The translations under genes were made by a program, and so were the position numbers. Of a stretch of DNA of 64,000 bases, positions 23,262 through 34,987 are shown piece after piece. How positions within the stretch are numbered: position 1 is the first letter of the stretch; each line of letters begins with the position of its first letter. The stretch is from Lineus longissimus. Lineage: Eukaryota > Nemertea > Pilidiophora > Heteronemertea > Lineidae. The stretch is from the NCBI RefSeq assembly GCF_910592395.1, contig NC_088319.1, positions 868,001 to 932,000 on the forward strand, written 5' to 3'. The notes beneath the pieces were generated by a model that was not told where the DNA came from, did not search any database, and saw only the letters and a program-made list of their open reading frames with translations.

Positions 23262-25677
23262 TCAAAACTTCACATCAGTTGCTGCTTTCCTATCATCACC
23301 AGTCAAACCGCCATTGTCGTGGTACTTAGCACTGTTTCTCGATCTAGGTGGCTCAGGCTCTCGCTTCAGACAGCAGCAACACCAGACTACGATTACAACA
23401 TTAGTAGCCACCAGGAGAATGAGAATTCCAGCAACGGCCCAGAATGCATCACCTGTACAAAGAAAACAGTCATAATTTAAAAGCAAACTTCCGAGGGGGT
23501 ATTACGCCGTGTAAGTAGTATGGATTTATCTATACGTGCTGTAATGCATACTCAAAAGAGTCGTTCGATTTAATATTCTGTATTGCAGGGTTGACTGTAC
23601 GTGCCACCTGAAAAGGAAATTACTTACGGTAGTTAAACTCTTCGCCTTTCGTTCTTGGTTTATCGGTAGGTTTCGATTCTTGAAGTGCATAGCTCCCATC
23701 GTAGTCGAAGTTCCTACACGTCGGAAAGCCTTTCGGAGGTTTCGGGATTCTGTCTTTGCCTTCTCTCACCATCATCGCCATGCCGTCAATGTTGTGCATT
23801 TCGATGTGACAATGCAGGATCCATACGCCGGGGTTGTCAGCCTTGAAGCGGATGATCACATAGCTGCTGGTTGGAACGATGATGGTGTCCTTGAGAGGGG
23901 GTTTCTTCAGGTTCAAACCAGGGATGTTGTCCCCGTCCCACGCGCTATCAGACCAGGTGGCGGCGTTACAGAACGTCTCTGTCCTATTTCTGTTGCCACG
24001 GCAATTGATATCCAAGTTGTCTCCAATGAACTTCCCAGTTGTGCTATTGTACTGCGCAAAACCTTGTTTGACCACGTAAAAGCTGTGTCCGTGCAAATGC
24101 ACCGGGTGGCCGAATCCCTTTCCTTGACCCATGTTCAGGAAGACCATCTGCACCGTGTCGCCGTAGTTGATATCCAAGTGGTAGGTGCAGGCACATACCT
24201 TGTCTTCGCCACATTTCTCTGGGTCACACCCCCAATGCATCTCGTCCATCTGTCCGAGTGGATTAACCTGAGGATGATGAAAGGTCCGGCCGTTCACAGA
24301 TGCTGGGGTCCACCCTATTCCAGGAAAAGCAAAATTGAGGAAAAACTGCTTGTAGCTCGAGTTACCGGCCTTTGGAGCATCGCCTTCCTTTCCACGGAGT
24401 TGATCAACGCTGATGCACTCGATGTTGGACTCGGTGTTGTTCTCTTTGGGATAATATGTGAATGGACAATTCAGAACTTTGCAAGGTTTTGCCGGAGTAC
24501 AAGCCCGCCGTGATGTGGTTGGTTCATCATGCGAATCAACACCCTGGTAGTTCAGAACGGCTTCTGCAATGTGATTCAAGCCAACATCCAAGGTCTGTGC
24601 GCGGATCATGTAGTTCTTTACGGTTTTGTTTGCCTCTAACATGACGTCGTACCTCTCGCCAGGATTGATGATGAAGGATTCAACCGGGATGGGTTCCACA
24701 TCGGAGCCATCTGTAGCTACAGCGGTCAGTTCGTGTTCATCAACAGAGAATCTAAACGGGTACAGTGCTCCTGCATTGATCACGCGTAATCTGTAGTTGC
24801 TCCCTTTCTTGACCTTGAACTTGGTCAAGGGCGCACCATTGTGGGTGGTGGACGTATTATACCATCTTCCAAGACCGTTGATGAGGCCAGATTGGATATT
24901 GAAATTGCTAAACATTCCTCCATCGTGGCTTGCTGTGCCATTGATCTTTGTTGTCCCCTTGAACATTCCATATGCAACCTTGAAGAAGTTCATCTCAGAG
25001 CTCCAATCGTGGTTGTAGTCCTGAAGCTGAATCACGTGTTCCTCTGGTTCAGGTTTGTTTGGGACCGGCTTGTTTTTAATTATAAAAGCACCATATATCC
25101 CCATTGTGCGCTGGTTACCCGCGTGGGCATGATACCAATAGGTTCCGCCAGGCTGCGTGATATTGAAGTTGTGAGCGAACGTTTGACCAGGGTAGATCGG
25201 GCATTGCGTGACGAAGCTAACGCCATCGGCGTATGGTGTCCCCTGCTGCACGATGCCGTGAAAATGGATTGATGTCGCGGGTTCTGTCATATGATTCTTG
25301 ATATGCACTGTAATGTTTTGACCTTTGTAAACGGTCAATGTTGGTCCAGGCAAGGTTCCATTTACGAGATACAACATCCGTGACTCGGGGTAGCCGTCTG
25401 CAACAATGACGTCCGATGTGTTGACTGGCGTTGAACCGGCGTAGTTGTTCGTCGGCGAGTGATAATAGATTTTTCCGTTCCAGGGAAAGGTCATCTTCTT
25501 CATGTGAACAGCAGTCAAGGCAACCACGATGTGAAGCCAGTATTCGCATGACTTCATATCTGGTCGACAGGGTTCAGAGGGCGGGATAAACTCCATAGGT
25601 CTTTCTACAGCTTGTACTGCAACCACCATTATAATAGAGGCTGCGCAGACAGCCAACAGGGCCTTTTCCGCCACCAT
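23262..25677 (-). CDS. Membrane-tethered multicopper oxidase, copy 4
   Basis: Exons are 25677-23628 and 23452-23262, giving 746 residues. The architecture matches the other copies. In the fourth copper motif the usual HCHIEMHNNDGM reads HCHIEMHNIDGM. The ligands His, Cys, His, His and axial Met are all kept, but an Ile now lies in the loop before the axial Met, next to the type 1 copper. Redox potential or stability might therefore differ from the sister copies. Confidence 0.92.
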
Positions 25678-25852
25678 CCTGAAAGTATAGAAGAACCGGA
25701 CCCGTAAACATTTAACTGATTCATTTTGTAGTTTCCCTGAAGTTGGCGCAAGAGAGATTTCACATGAGTCAATAAAATCTGTCCTGTGCAGTCAACCATG
25801 GAAGGATTATGATTCTGCCGGCGTCAAATTAACCGAGAGTGCTTGCTCTTCA

Positions 25853-25929
25853 AGTTATACATATGCATGTTTGAGAGTAAATGCCAAACTAATAAAATAT
25901 ATATACCATTTTGTAAGTGTAACATTTTT
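25853..25929. repeat. 77-bp indel segment, unit 4
   Basis: Same AT-rich segment as at 19681-19757. Confidence 0.75.
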
Positions 25930-27566
25930 ATTGACTCACTCTGTATAGAGACTATGACCGTCAATGACTAGATAAACGATATAGAATCGCTTAATTCTCA
26001 TGGCATTTCAAACTTTTACACCAATAGCCGTATTGTCACCTGGCCATTTACGAAAATCTAGCTTCAAGCTTTCAACTTTTATTGTATAACTGCCTTTGGT
26101 TTCTACTGGATGAAGGAGTCTGGGCCTGAGAACCCCGGAAACTACATGTGTACATAAATCTAATTTAGGTCACCTTAAATATGACGTTATCAAGAGACCT
26201 CGAAAAGCGTGGATCAAATGCGACTTCGAATAGAACGCCATCGAGGTGTGTATACGATTTTAACCTGCTGTACATTTTGTATCAACTGGCTAAAAGTGGC
26301 TGTCATTTCCCTGAAAACGTCTGCCACGGTGTCCGATCATAAAACAAAATTATATTATTCGATGTACGCGATATCGCTTGAGTATCACTAATTTTGGTTG
26401 TCATATTTGCAGTTAATCTGGCAAATAGAAGGGGTGGCGGGTGATCACATCAGATGCTGCTACCCCTGATGCTTGCCTTTTACAACTGCAGCAGTAATCA
26501 CCACCACGATGAGATGTGCATGAGAGAAATCGCGTACGAATAAAACGATTTTGTCTTTCATTGGAGACCGTGTCTGCTGGCTTAAAAGATTTTCAAAATC
26601 CCAACATCTATTTTTAAAAGTCTAGAAACCAGCGAATGCGAGGTCTCTTTCTCGGAGAAAAAAAAGCGATTCGTAAAATGTAGTAAGGCTTGTTTTGTAA
26701 CCGTTTGTGCGAACGACAAAGTACGGAATACGAAGGTCTAACGTGTCAAAGTTGTCTTCGAGTCCTGCGCGAATTCATTAATGTGACACTCGTTGATAGC
26801 TTTCAAATCGGGTCAGCAACAGAAGGAATCAGGAATGGATTTTGCGAAAACGACCGTCGTCCGTAAAATACATTTAATACATACTTAATTCTCCGTCGCC
26901 CGATTTTTCGATTAGTATTGCGTCTTGTCGATAAAAATCCTCGTAAAATGATTACTGCCAAAGTTAATCCAAAAGTCACTCCTTGCTCTCTCTCTCTCCA
27001 TCGAAGTGCGACACGACGGCTACGGGTAACTTGTTTACAAATCGACACGGACTGAATCTTGACACCAACAAAAGGTTGTTCGACATTTTTTATTGAAATA
27101 TCGATCACGTGATACATCGATTATTCAGCAGATGAATGCTCTTCAAGGAACCATTTCAAAACAAAAAGCCAAAATAATTGTTCACAGGATGGGTTGTCTG
27201 GGAGTATTTGTATGGTCGGTTGTGTTTTTTAGTCCTCCAAGTAAACATTTGGCACACATATGTATTGAACATCAAATTACTCTTATTTCACCGACCTCAG
27301 ACCGGCTCTGTATATTAATTCAAGCAGATGTTCGCACAGTACGGTCATTCAGCGCGATTTTGTTTGATTTATAGACAATAGATTGGCCACGCCAACTAGC
27401 TCAATGTTAATGACATCATGCCCCATCTTGGCCTTTGTTTCGATTTGGTAGTAATCAATAAAACGGTATTTGGTTTGTCAAATCCATGCTACCGTGGGCC
27501 ATCATAAAATATATGAGGGGTGATTTAATGTAGTCATTTCATAACTGTCCAGTCGCTGGCGATAGT

Positions 27567-27827
27567 CTAATCTACACGTGTCTTCCTCTCACTCTCCGGT
27601 TCCTCAACCCAGCTTCCGAACTCACAGGTCAAAAATATTTGCACTATCGTCAGGGTGACGATGAAGCTGAAACCTTGACCCTCAGTGCGGAAAATAACAG
27701 ACGCAAAAAGCGCGATCCAAATCTGATACATCACAGAAGCGCATTGGGCCGCTATTGCCAACTGCTGCAAGGTCCCGGTATCAACACATCTAGCTTTATA
27801 CACCAAATAGCCACACACCAAGAAAAT
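27567..27827 (-). pseudogene. Membrane-protein 3' fragment, unit 4/5 junction
   Basis: The in-frame 86-residue terminal fragment is preserved. Its chimeric upstream extension reaches an ATG at 28016 within unit 5. It lacks the signal peptide and ectodomain. Confidence 0.85.
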
Positions 27828-29278
27828 TGTAGTACTTTTTGGAGATCCGCTCGACGAGCACTGGAAAACAAACCAGTTCAGCATGCCCGACTTGGTTTCA
27901 TGCTTGCCGAACAAGTGAAGAATTCTGCTTCGTTTGGCGAGGTAGATAAAGTACAGCTTTAGCCATTCACCAAGAGCAGAGATGTCATATTGGAATTGAA
28001 ATATATATGAATGCATGATTTGCTTTCTGTGTCATAATTATTATCAAAACGAAACTCGTTTTGAACTGCTGTCAGTAATGCCCAATGTAAGAAAGGGATA
28101 CTGGTACCGAAGAAGAAGGCAGCGACCTGCGATCGGTTTCGAGCCCCACGGAGGGTATCGGAAGTGCGTCACAGTTGAGTTCGTCAGGCGAGTGAAGAAG
28201 TTAATCCCCAAAGAATCCATCGTCTCTTCTCCGGAGAATGAAATTGCGTCATAAAGTGTATGCAGTGCCTTATTCTACAGACACTGTTGAAGCAGATTGA
28301 AGAAAGCACGATTGTAAAAAGCATAAATTTATTTTAGAAATTGCTACATGTATTGTAAATATAAGATATCAAAATCAACAAAACTGGTGAAATATACAGT
28401 ATAAAATATGTTTGAGGATGTGTTTATATCCATTCGTTTTACTTCCCAACCAACCTTGTTTTTACATCAGCTCAATCTAAGTAAATCACAGACCTTGGCA
28501 GATTTCATAGGGTGCATCTGTTTTAGTGCCATGCATTTGATTGGTGAATCTTAGACCTTTGAGTGAGGCAGTGCATTTAGTAGCGCTTTATAACGAGCCA
28601 CTAACATATGCAATTCAGAGTGGCCTCTAGAATTCCAACCAGTTGAGGTAGGAATGCACATGAAAATTAAAAAAACCTGTGACATGTGAAAAGCAGCGCC
28701 AGGGGATGTCCTGTTCGCACTTTGAGAAGTTTTAAAATCTGAACGTCAAAAGCAACACTAGCATTTCAGCCGTACATCGACTTTGATAGAACATGTCCCC
28801 TACTACACACTGAGAGGGGGGGGGGGGCTTACTCTCGAGACCCGTCCAATAACAACCCTCAGGAATTCAAATCTGAACATACCCTTTACATAAAGATATG
28901 GCTATGTGCAAGCTCTCTGTCGATCAGGTTCCCTTACTATTCACTCATCAGAAACATACATACAGAGTTGCAGGTTATGATCTTCTCACAAAGATGTGCC
29001 ACGCAAAAAGGAATGGGGCCCAAATTTTGCCCACAAGGCAAATTCTCTACACTCAACAGTTTTCCAGTCGTACGGGGAGTGATGTTATGCTTTAACAGCG
29101 TTTGCTGTTGCTGTGAATTAGAGTGAATTAGAATAAATCTTGTTCAGGAGCAGTTTGACAGCCATAGTTCGTGTACTTTTCATCTAAATGTGTCTACATG
29201 ATATCGCGAGTTCCGTAATTAACTTCCTTTACCACACTCTCGCGTCTGGATCTTACGCGAGACCCCATTTCAGTTTAA

Positions 29279-29362
29279 CCCCTTATCATATCCCTAACAT
29301 CCCTTACCCTTAATATCCCTTACCCTTACCCCTTAATACTAATCCTAACACGCTAATCCTAA
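29279..29362. repeat. Degenerate telomere-like tract, unit 5
   Basis: Same tract and position as in unit 2. Confidence 0.6.
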
Positions 29363-29431
29363 TCTGATAATCGCTAAAAAACGCCTAGATCAAGTAACAA
29401 TGAGATTTACGTAAAAGTAGCCTAACCAAGA

Positions 29432-31847
29432 TCAAAACTTCACATCAGTTGCTGCTTTCCTATCATCACCAGTCACACCGCCATTGTCGTGGTACTTAGC
29501 ACTGTTTCTCGATCTAGGTGGCTCAGGCTCTCGCTTCAGACAGCAGCAACACCAGACTACGATTACAACATTAGTAGCCACCAGGAGAATGAGAATTCCA
29601 GCAACGGCCCAGAATGCATCACCTGTACAAAGAAAACAGTCATAATTTAAAAGCAAACTTCCGAGGGGGTATTACGCCGTGTAAGTAGTATGGATTTATC
29701 TATACGTGCTGTAATGCATACTCAAAAGAGTCGTTCGATTTAATATTCTGTATTGCAGGGTTGACTGTACGTGCCACCTGAAAAGGAAATCACTTACGGT
29801 AGTTAAACTCTTCGCCTTTCGTTCTGGGTTTATCGGTAGGTTTCGATTCTTGAAGTGCATAGCTCCCATCGTAGTCGAAGTTCCTACACGTCGGAAAGCC
29901 TTTCGGAGGTTTCGGGATTCTGTCTTTGCCTTCTCTCACCATCATCGCCATACCGTCATTGTTGTGCATTTCGATGTGACAATGCAGGATCCATACGCCG
30001 GGGTTGTCAGCCTTGAAGCGGATGATCACATAGCTGCTGGTTGGAACGATGATGGTGTCCTTGAGAGGGGGTTTCTTCAGGTTCAAACCAGGGATGTTGT
30101 CCCCGTCCCACGCGCTATCAGACCAGGTGGCGGCGTTACAGAACGTCTCTGTCCTATTTCTGTTGCCACGGCAATTGATATCCAAGTTGTCTCCAATGAA
30201 CTTCCCAGTTGTGCTATTGTACTGCGCAAAACCTTGTTTGACCACGTAAAAGCTGTGTCCGTGCAAATGCACCGGATGGCCGAATCCCTTTCCTTGACCC
30301 ATGTTCAGGAAGACCATCTGCACCGTGTCGCCGTAGTTGATATCCAAGTGGTAGGTGCAGGCACATACCTTGTCTTCGCCACATTTCTCTGGGTCACACC
30401 CCCAATGCATCTCGTCCATCTGTCCGAGTGGATTAACCTGAGGATGATGAAAGGTCCGGCCGTTCACAGATGCTGGGGTCCACCCTATTCCAGGAAAAGC
30501 AAAATTGAGGAAAAACTGCTTGTAGCTCGAGTTACCGGCCTTTGGAGCATCGCCTTCCTTTCCACGGAGTTGATCAACGCTGATGCACTCGATGTTGGAC
30601 TCGGTGTTGTTCTCTTTGGGATAATATGTGAATGGACAATTCAGAACTTTGCAAGGTTTTGCCGGAGTACAAGCCCGCCGTGATGTGGTTGGTTCATCAT
30701 GCGAATCAACACCCTGGTAGTTCAGAACGGCTTCTGCAATGTGATTCAAGCCAACATCCAAGGTCTGTGCGCGGATCATGTAGTTCTTTACGGTTTTGTT
30801 TGCCTCTAACATGACGTCGTACCTCTCGCCAGGATTGATGATGAAGGATTCAACCGGGATGGGTTCCACATCGGAGCCATCTGTAGCTACAGCGGTCAGT
30901 TCGTGTTCATCAACAGAGAATCTAAACGGGTACAGTGCTCCTGCATTGATCACGCGTAATCTGTAGTTGCTCCCTTTCTTGACCTTGAACTTGGTCAAGG
31001 GCGCACCATTGTGGGTGGTGGACGTATTATACCATCTTCCAAGACCGTTGATGAGGCCAGATTGGATATTGAAATTGCTAAACATTCCTCCATCGTGGCT
31101 TGCTGTGCCATTGATCTTTGTTGTCCCCTTGAACAGTCCATATGCGACCTTGAAGAAGTTCATCTCAGAGCTCCAATCGTGGTTGTAGTCCTGAAGCTGA
31201 ATCACGTGTTCCTCTGGTTCAGGTTTGTTTGGGACCGGCTTGTTTTTAATTATAAAAGCACCATATATCCCCATTGTGCGCTGGTTACCCGCGTGGGCAT
31301 GATACCAATAGGTTCCGCCAGGCTGCGTGATATTGAAGTTGTGAGCGAACGTTTGACCAGGGTAGATCGGGCATTGCGTGACGAAGCTAACGCCATCGGC
31401 GTATGGTGTCCCCTGCTGCACGATGCCGTGAAAATGGATTGATGTCGCGGGTTCTGTCATATGATTCTTGATATGCACAGTAATGTTTTGACCTTTGTAA
31501 ACGGTCAATGTTGGTCCAGGCAAGGTTCCATTTACGAGATACAACATCCGTGACTCGGGGTAGCCGTCTGCAACAATGACGTCCGATGTGTTGACTGGCG
31601 TTGAACCGGTGTAGTTGTTCGTCGGCGAGTGGTAATAGATTTTTCCGTTCCAGGGAAAGGTCATCTTCTTCATGTGAACAGCAGTCAAGGCAACCACGAT
31701 GTGAAGCCAGTATTCGCATGACTTCATATCTGGTCGACAGGGTTCAGAGGGCGGGATAAACTCCATAGGTCTTTCTACAGCTTGTACTGCAACCACCATT
31801 ATTATAGAGGCTGCGCAGACAGCCAACAGGGCCTTTTCCGCCACCAT
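29432..31847 (-). CDS. Membrane-tethered multicopper oxidase, copy 5
   Basis: Exons are 31847-29798 and 29622-29432, giving 746 residues. The frame is open upstream to 31961, but the start is placed at MVAEKALL directly after the ctttcag acceptor, as in the other copies. All copper motifs are intact. It is closest to copies 3 and 4 but shares YTGST and YGLF with copy 1, so the gene looks mosaic. The cytoplasmic tail has GGVTGDD where the other copies have GGLTGDD. Confidence 0.92.
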
Positions 31848-32022
31848 CCTGAAAGTATAGAAGAACCGGACCCGTAAACATTTAACTGATTCATTTTGTA
31901 GTTTCCCTGAAGTTGGCGCAAGAGAGATTTCACATGAGTCAATAAAATCTGTCCTGTGCAATCAACCATGGAAGGATTATGATTCTGCCGGCGTCAACTT
32001 AACCGAGAGTGCTTGCTCTTCA

Positions 32023-32099
32023 AGTTATACATATGCATGTTTGAGAGAAAATGCCAAACTAATAAAATATATATACCATTTTGTAAGTGTAACATTTTT
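32023..32099. repeat. 77-bp indel segment, unit 5
   Basis: Same AT-rich segment as in units 3 and 4, with a single visible difference (gagagaaa in place of gagagtaa). Confidence 0.75.
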
Positions 32100-33730
32100 A
32101 TTGACTCACTCTGTATAGAGACTATGACCGTCAATGACTAGATAAACGATATAGAATCGCTTAATTCTCATGGCATTTCAAACTTTTACACCAATAGCCG
32201 TATTGTCACCTGGCCATTTACGAAAATCTAGCTTCAAGCTTTCAACTTTTATTGTATAACTGCCTTTGGTTTCTACTGGATGAAGGAGTCTGGGCCTGAG
32301 AACCCCGGAAACTACATGTGTACATAAATCTAATTTAGGTCACCTCAAATGTGACGTTATCAAGAGACCTCGAAAAGCGTGGATCAAATGCGACTTCGAA
32401 TAGAACGCCATCGAGGTGTGTATACGATTTTAACCTGCTGTACATTTTGTATCAACTAGCTAAAAGTGGCTGTCATTTCCCTGAAAACGTCTGCCACGGT
32501 GTCCGATCATAAAACAAAATTATATTATTCGATGTACGCGATATCGCTTGAGTATCACTAATTTTGGTTGTCATATTTGCAGTTAATCTGGCAAATAGAA
32601 GGGGTGGCGGATGATCACATCAGATGCTGCTACCCCTGATGCTTGCCTTTTACAACTGCAGCAGTAATCACCACCACGATGAGATGTGCATGAGAGAAAT
32701 CGCGTACGAATAAAACGATTTTGTCTTTCATTGGAGACCGTGTCTGCTGGCTTAAAAGATTTTCAAAATCCCAACATCTATTTTTAAAAGTCTAGAAACC
32801 AGCGAATGCGAGGTCTCTTTCTCGGAGAAAAAAAAACGATTCGTAAAATGTAGTAAGGCTTGTTTTGTAACCGTTTGTGCGAACGACAAAGTACGGAATA
32901 CGAAGGTCTAACGTGTCAAAGTTGTCTTCGAGTCCTGCGCGAATTCATTAATGTGACACTCGTTAATAGCTTTCAAATCGGGTCAGCAACAGAAGGAATC
33001 AGGAATGGATTTTGCGAAAACGACCGTCGTCCGTAAAATACATTTAATACATACTTAATTCTCCGTCGCCCGATTTTTCGATTAGTATTGTGTCTTGTCG
33101 ATAAAAATCCTCGTTACTGCCAAAGTTAATCCAAAAGTCACTCCTTGCTATCTCTCTCTCCATCGAAATGCGACACGACGGCTACGGGTAACTTGTTTAC
33201 AAATCGACACGGACTAAATCTTGATACCAACAAAAGGTTGTTCGAAAATTTTTATTGAAATATCGAACACGTGATACATCGATTAGTCAGCAGATGAATG
33301 CTCTTCAAGGAACCATTTCAAAACAAAAAGCCAAAATAATTGTTCACAGGATGGGTTGTCTGGGAGTATTTGTATGGTCGGTTGTGTTTTTTAGTCCTCC
33401 AAGTAAACATTTGGCACACATATGTATTGAACATCAAATTACTCTTATTTCACCGACCTTAGACCGGCTCTGTATATTAATTCAAGCAGATGTTCGCACA
33501 GTACGGTCATTCAGCGCGATTTTGTTTGATTTATATAGACAATAGATTGGCCACGCCAACTAGCTCAATGTTAATGACATCATGCCCCATCTTGGCCTTT
33601 GTTTCGATTTGGTAGTAATCAATAAAACGGTATTTGGTTTGTCAAATCCATGCTACCGTGGGCCATCATAAAATATATGAGGGGTGATTTAATGTAGTCA
33701 TTTCATAACTGTCCAGTCGCTGGCGATAGT

Positions 33731-34987
33731 CTAATCTACACGTGTCTTCCTCTCACTCTCCGGTTCCTCAACCCAGCTTCCGAACTCACAGGTCAAAAAT
33801 ATTTGCACTATCGTCAGGGTGACGATGAAGCTGAAACCTTGACCCTCAGTGCGGAAAATAACAGACGCAAAAAGCGCGATCCAAATCTGATACATCACAG
33901 AAGCGCATTGGGCCGCTATTGCCAACTGCTGCAAGGTCCCGGTATCAACACATCTAGCTTTATACACCAAATAGCCACACACCAAGAAAATAGGGCAGAG
34001 AACTAGACTTGGTTCGTAGAGATAGAAAAACATACTGTGGAGAGATGACATTAAAGATGGCTGCCATAGGATCCCACATAGATAATAGGTGGCGTGATCG
34101 TGCGCGGGGATTATGAGAAACATGACCGCGATGAATAATATGGCGCCGTAAACATTCGCTATTAGAATCGTACTAATGGGGTTTCTTTTGGAAACAGAGT
34201 CAGGTAGGACTCCATGGTATAGCATAAGAATTACAATACACGTTGGGACACTTGAAAACAACATGAACGCTTGAAAGATGAACTGTTTGTTTACATATGT
34301 TAATTTTGTCTCTCCCTTCAGAACGCCGTGACAGTAGTCGCCGCTCTGAACCAGAGAGCAATGTGTAATGTCCTCCGTGTACAAGTCAATTTCAAAGTCC
34401 ACAGCAAACTCTTGGTTATCTCCCTTTCCTTTAGATATCACTCTCGATTCGCTGCCGTTTAAGTAGATCGCGGCATGAACGTGAGAGTCCGTGTCCACAC
34501 GATTGAAGTCGATCAGAATGGCCTCCATGTTACACCCGGGGACTTGACGTGGATCGTGTACGAGCCGCCCGGAGAGTCTCGTGCGGCATGCTCTCGCGTT
34601 TGTGTCTCTGACCATTCTCCTCGTGGTTGCCTGCAGATACCAATAAAATGACACCTCACGGACCGTATCATCTCGCATCGTTCCAGGATCTCCTTGGCCT
34701 AACTCTTTCCAAACAGTGTCACCGCGATCCTCAAAATGAAGCTTTGGCGCCATTTTGTAGGCCTCCTCCAGAGGTGACTGAGAATTTGTCGTCAAGGTCA
34801 ATTTCTGGTGTACCTCTATCACTGTCATTGCAGCATCGTTGAGTGCAATTGACCTCAGATTGCGCAACGACGCACCGGATGACCCAAGGCAGGTCGGTTC
34901 ATGTCCAAGGACAAGGTCAGCTTGTGTCACGGCGAGAACGAGGCTGATGAAGAACCCTTTGAGTTTGAGGAGGTTGGTGCCTTGCAT
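33731..34987 (-). CDS. Multi-pass membrane protein of unrecognised family (A)
   Basis: This single coding exon encodes 418 residues. The start chosen is MQGTNLL at 34987, aligned with the paralogue at 36753-38045 and placed directly after a tttttgcag acceptor. A longer open frame to 35179 is probably leader or intron. A signal peptide (about 1-25) precedes an ectodomain of about 210 residues with Cys133, Cys152, Cys210 and Cys219. About five or six hydrophobic helices follow, near 237-259, 271-293, 312-343 (possibly two), 355-378 and 384-403, then an acidic and basic tail. Shared family marks are CSLV..GDYC.GVL.GETK just before the first helix and PxHDHATY after the second. I do not recognise the family. 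The arrangement of an ectodomain plus helices could be receptor-like or a trafficking protein. Its last exon portion is the source of the four truncated copies in the array. Confidence 0.8.
   Translation of the reverse strand: MQGTNLLKLKGFFISLVLAVTQADLVLGHEPTCLGSSGASLRNLRSIALNDAAMTVIEVHQKLTLTTNSQSPLEEAYKMAPKLHFEDRGDTVWKELGQGDPGTMRDDTVREVSFYWYLQATTRRMVRDTNARACRTRLSGRLVHDPRQVPGCNMEAILIDFNRVDTDSHVHAAIYLNGSESRVISKGKGDNQEFAVDFEIDLYTEDITHCSLVQSGDYCHGVLKGETKLTYVNKQFIFQAFMLFSSVPTCIVILMLYHGVLPDSVSKRNPISTILIANVYGAILFIAVMFLIIPAHDHATYYLCGILWQPSLMSSLHSMFFYLYEPSLVLCPIFLVCGYLVYKARCVDTGTLQQLAIAAQCASVMYQIWIALFASVIFRTEGQGFSFIVTLTIVQIFLTCEFGSWVEEPESERKTRVD

Larger units (their letters stand above)
21657..27827. 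repeat. Tandem array unit 4
   Basis: The unit is 6171 bases. It contains oxidase copy 4 and the 77-bp segment at about 25853-25929. Flanks 21657-23261 and 25678-27566 hold no further recognisable gene. A poly-G run near 22647 is longer than in unit 1. Confidence 0.93.
27828..33991. repeat. Tandem array unit 5 (right-most)
   Basis: The unit is 6164 bases. Its right end runs into the complete membrane-protein gene, so this is where the array joins unduplicated flank. It carries oxidase copy 5 and the 77-bp segment at about 32023-32099. Flanks 27828-29431 and 31848-33730 show no other gene. Near 33080-33290 it matches unit 2 variants and not those of units 3 and 4. Confidence 0.93.
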
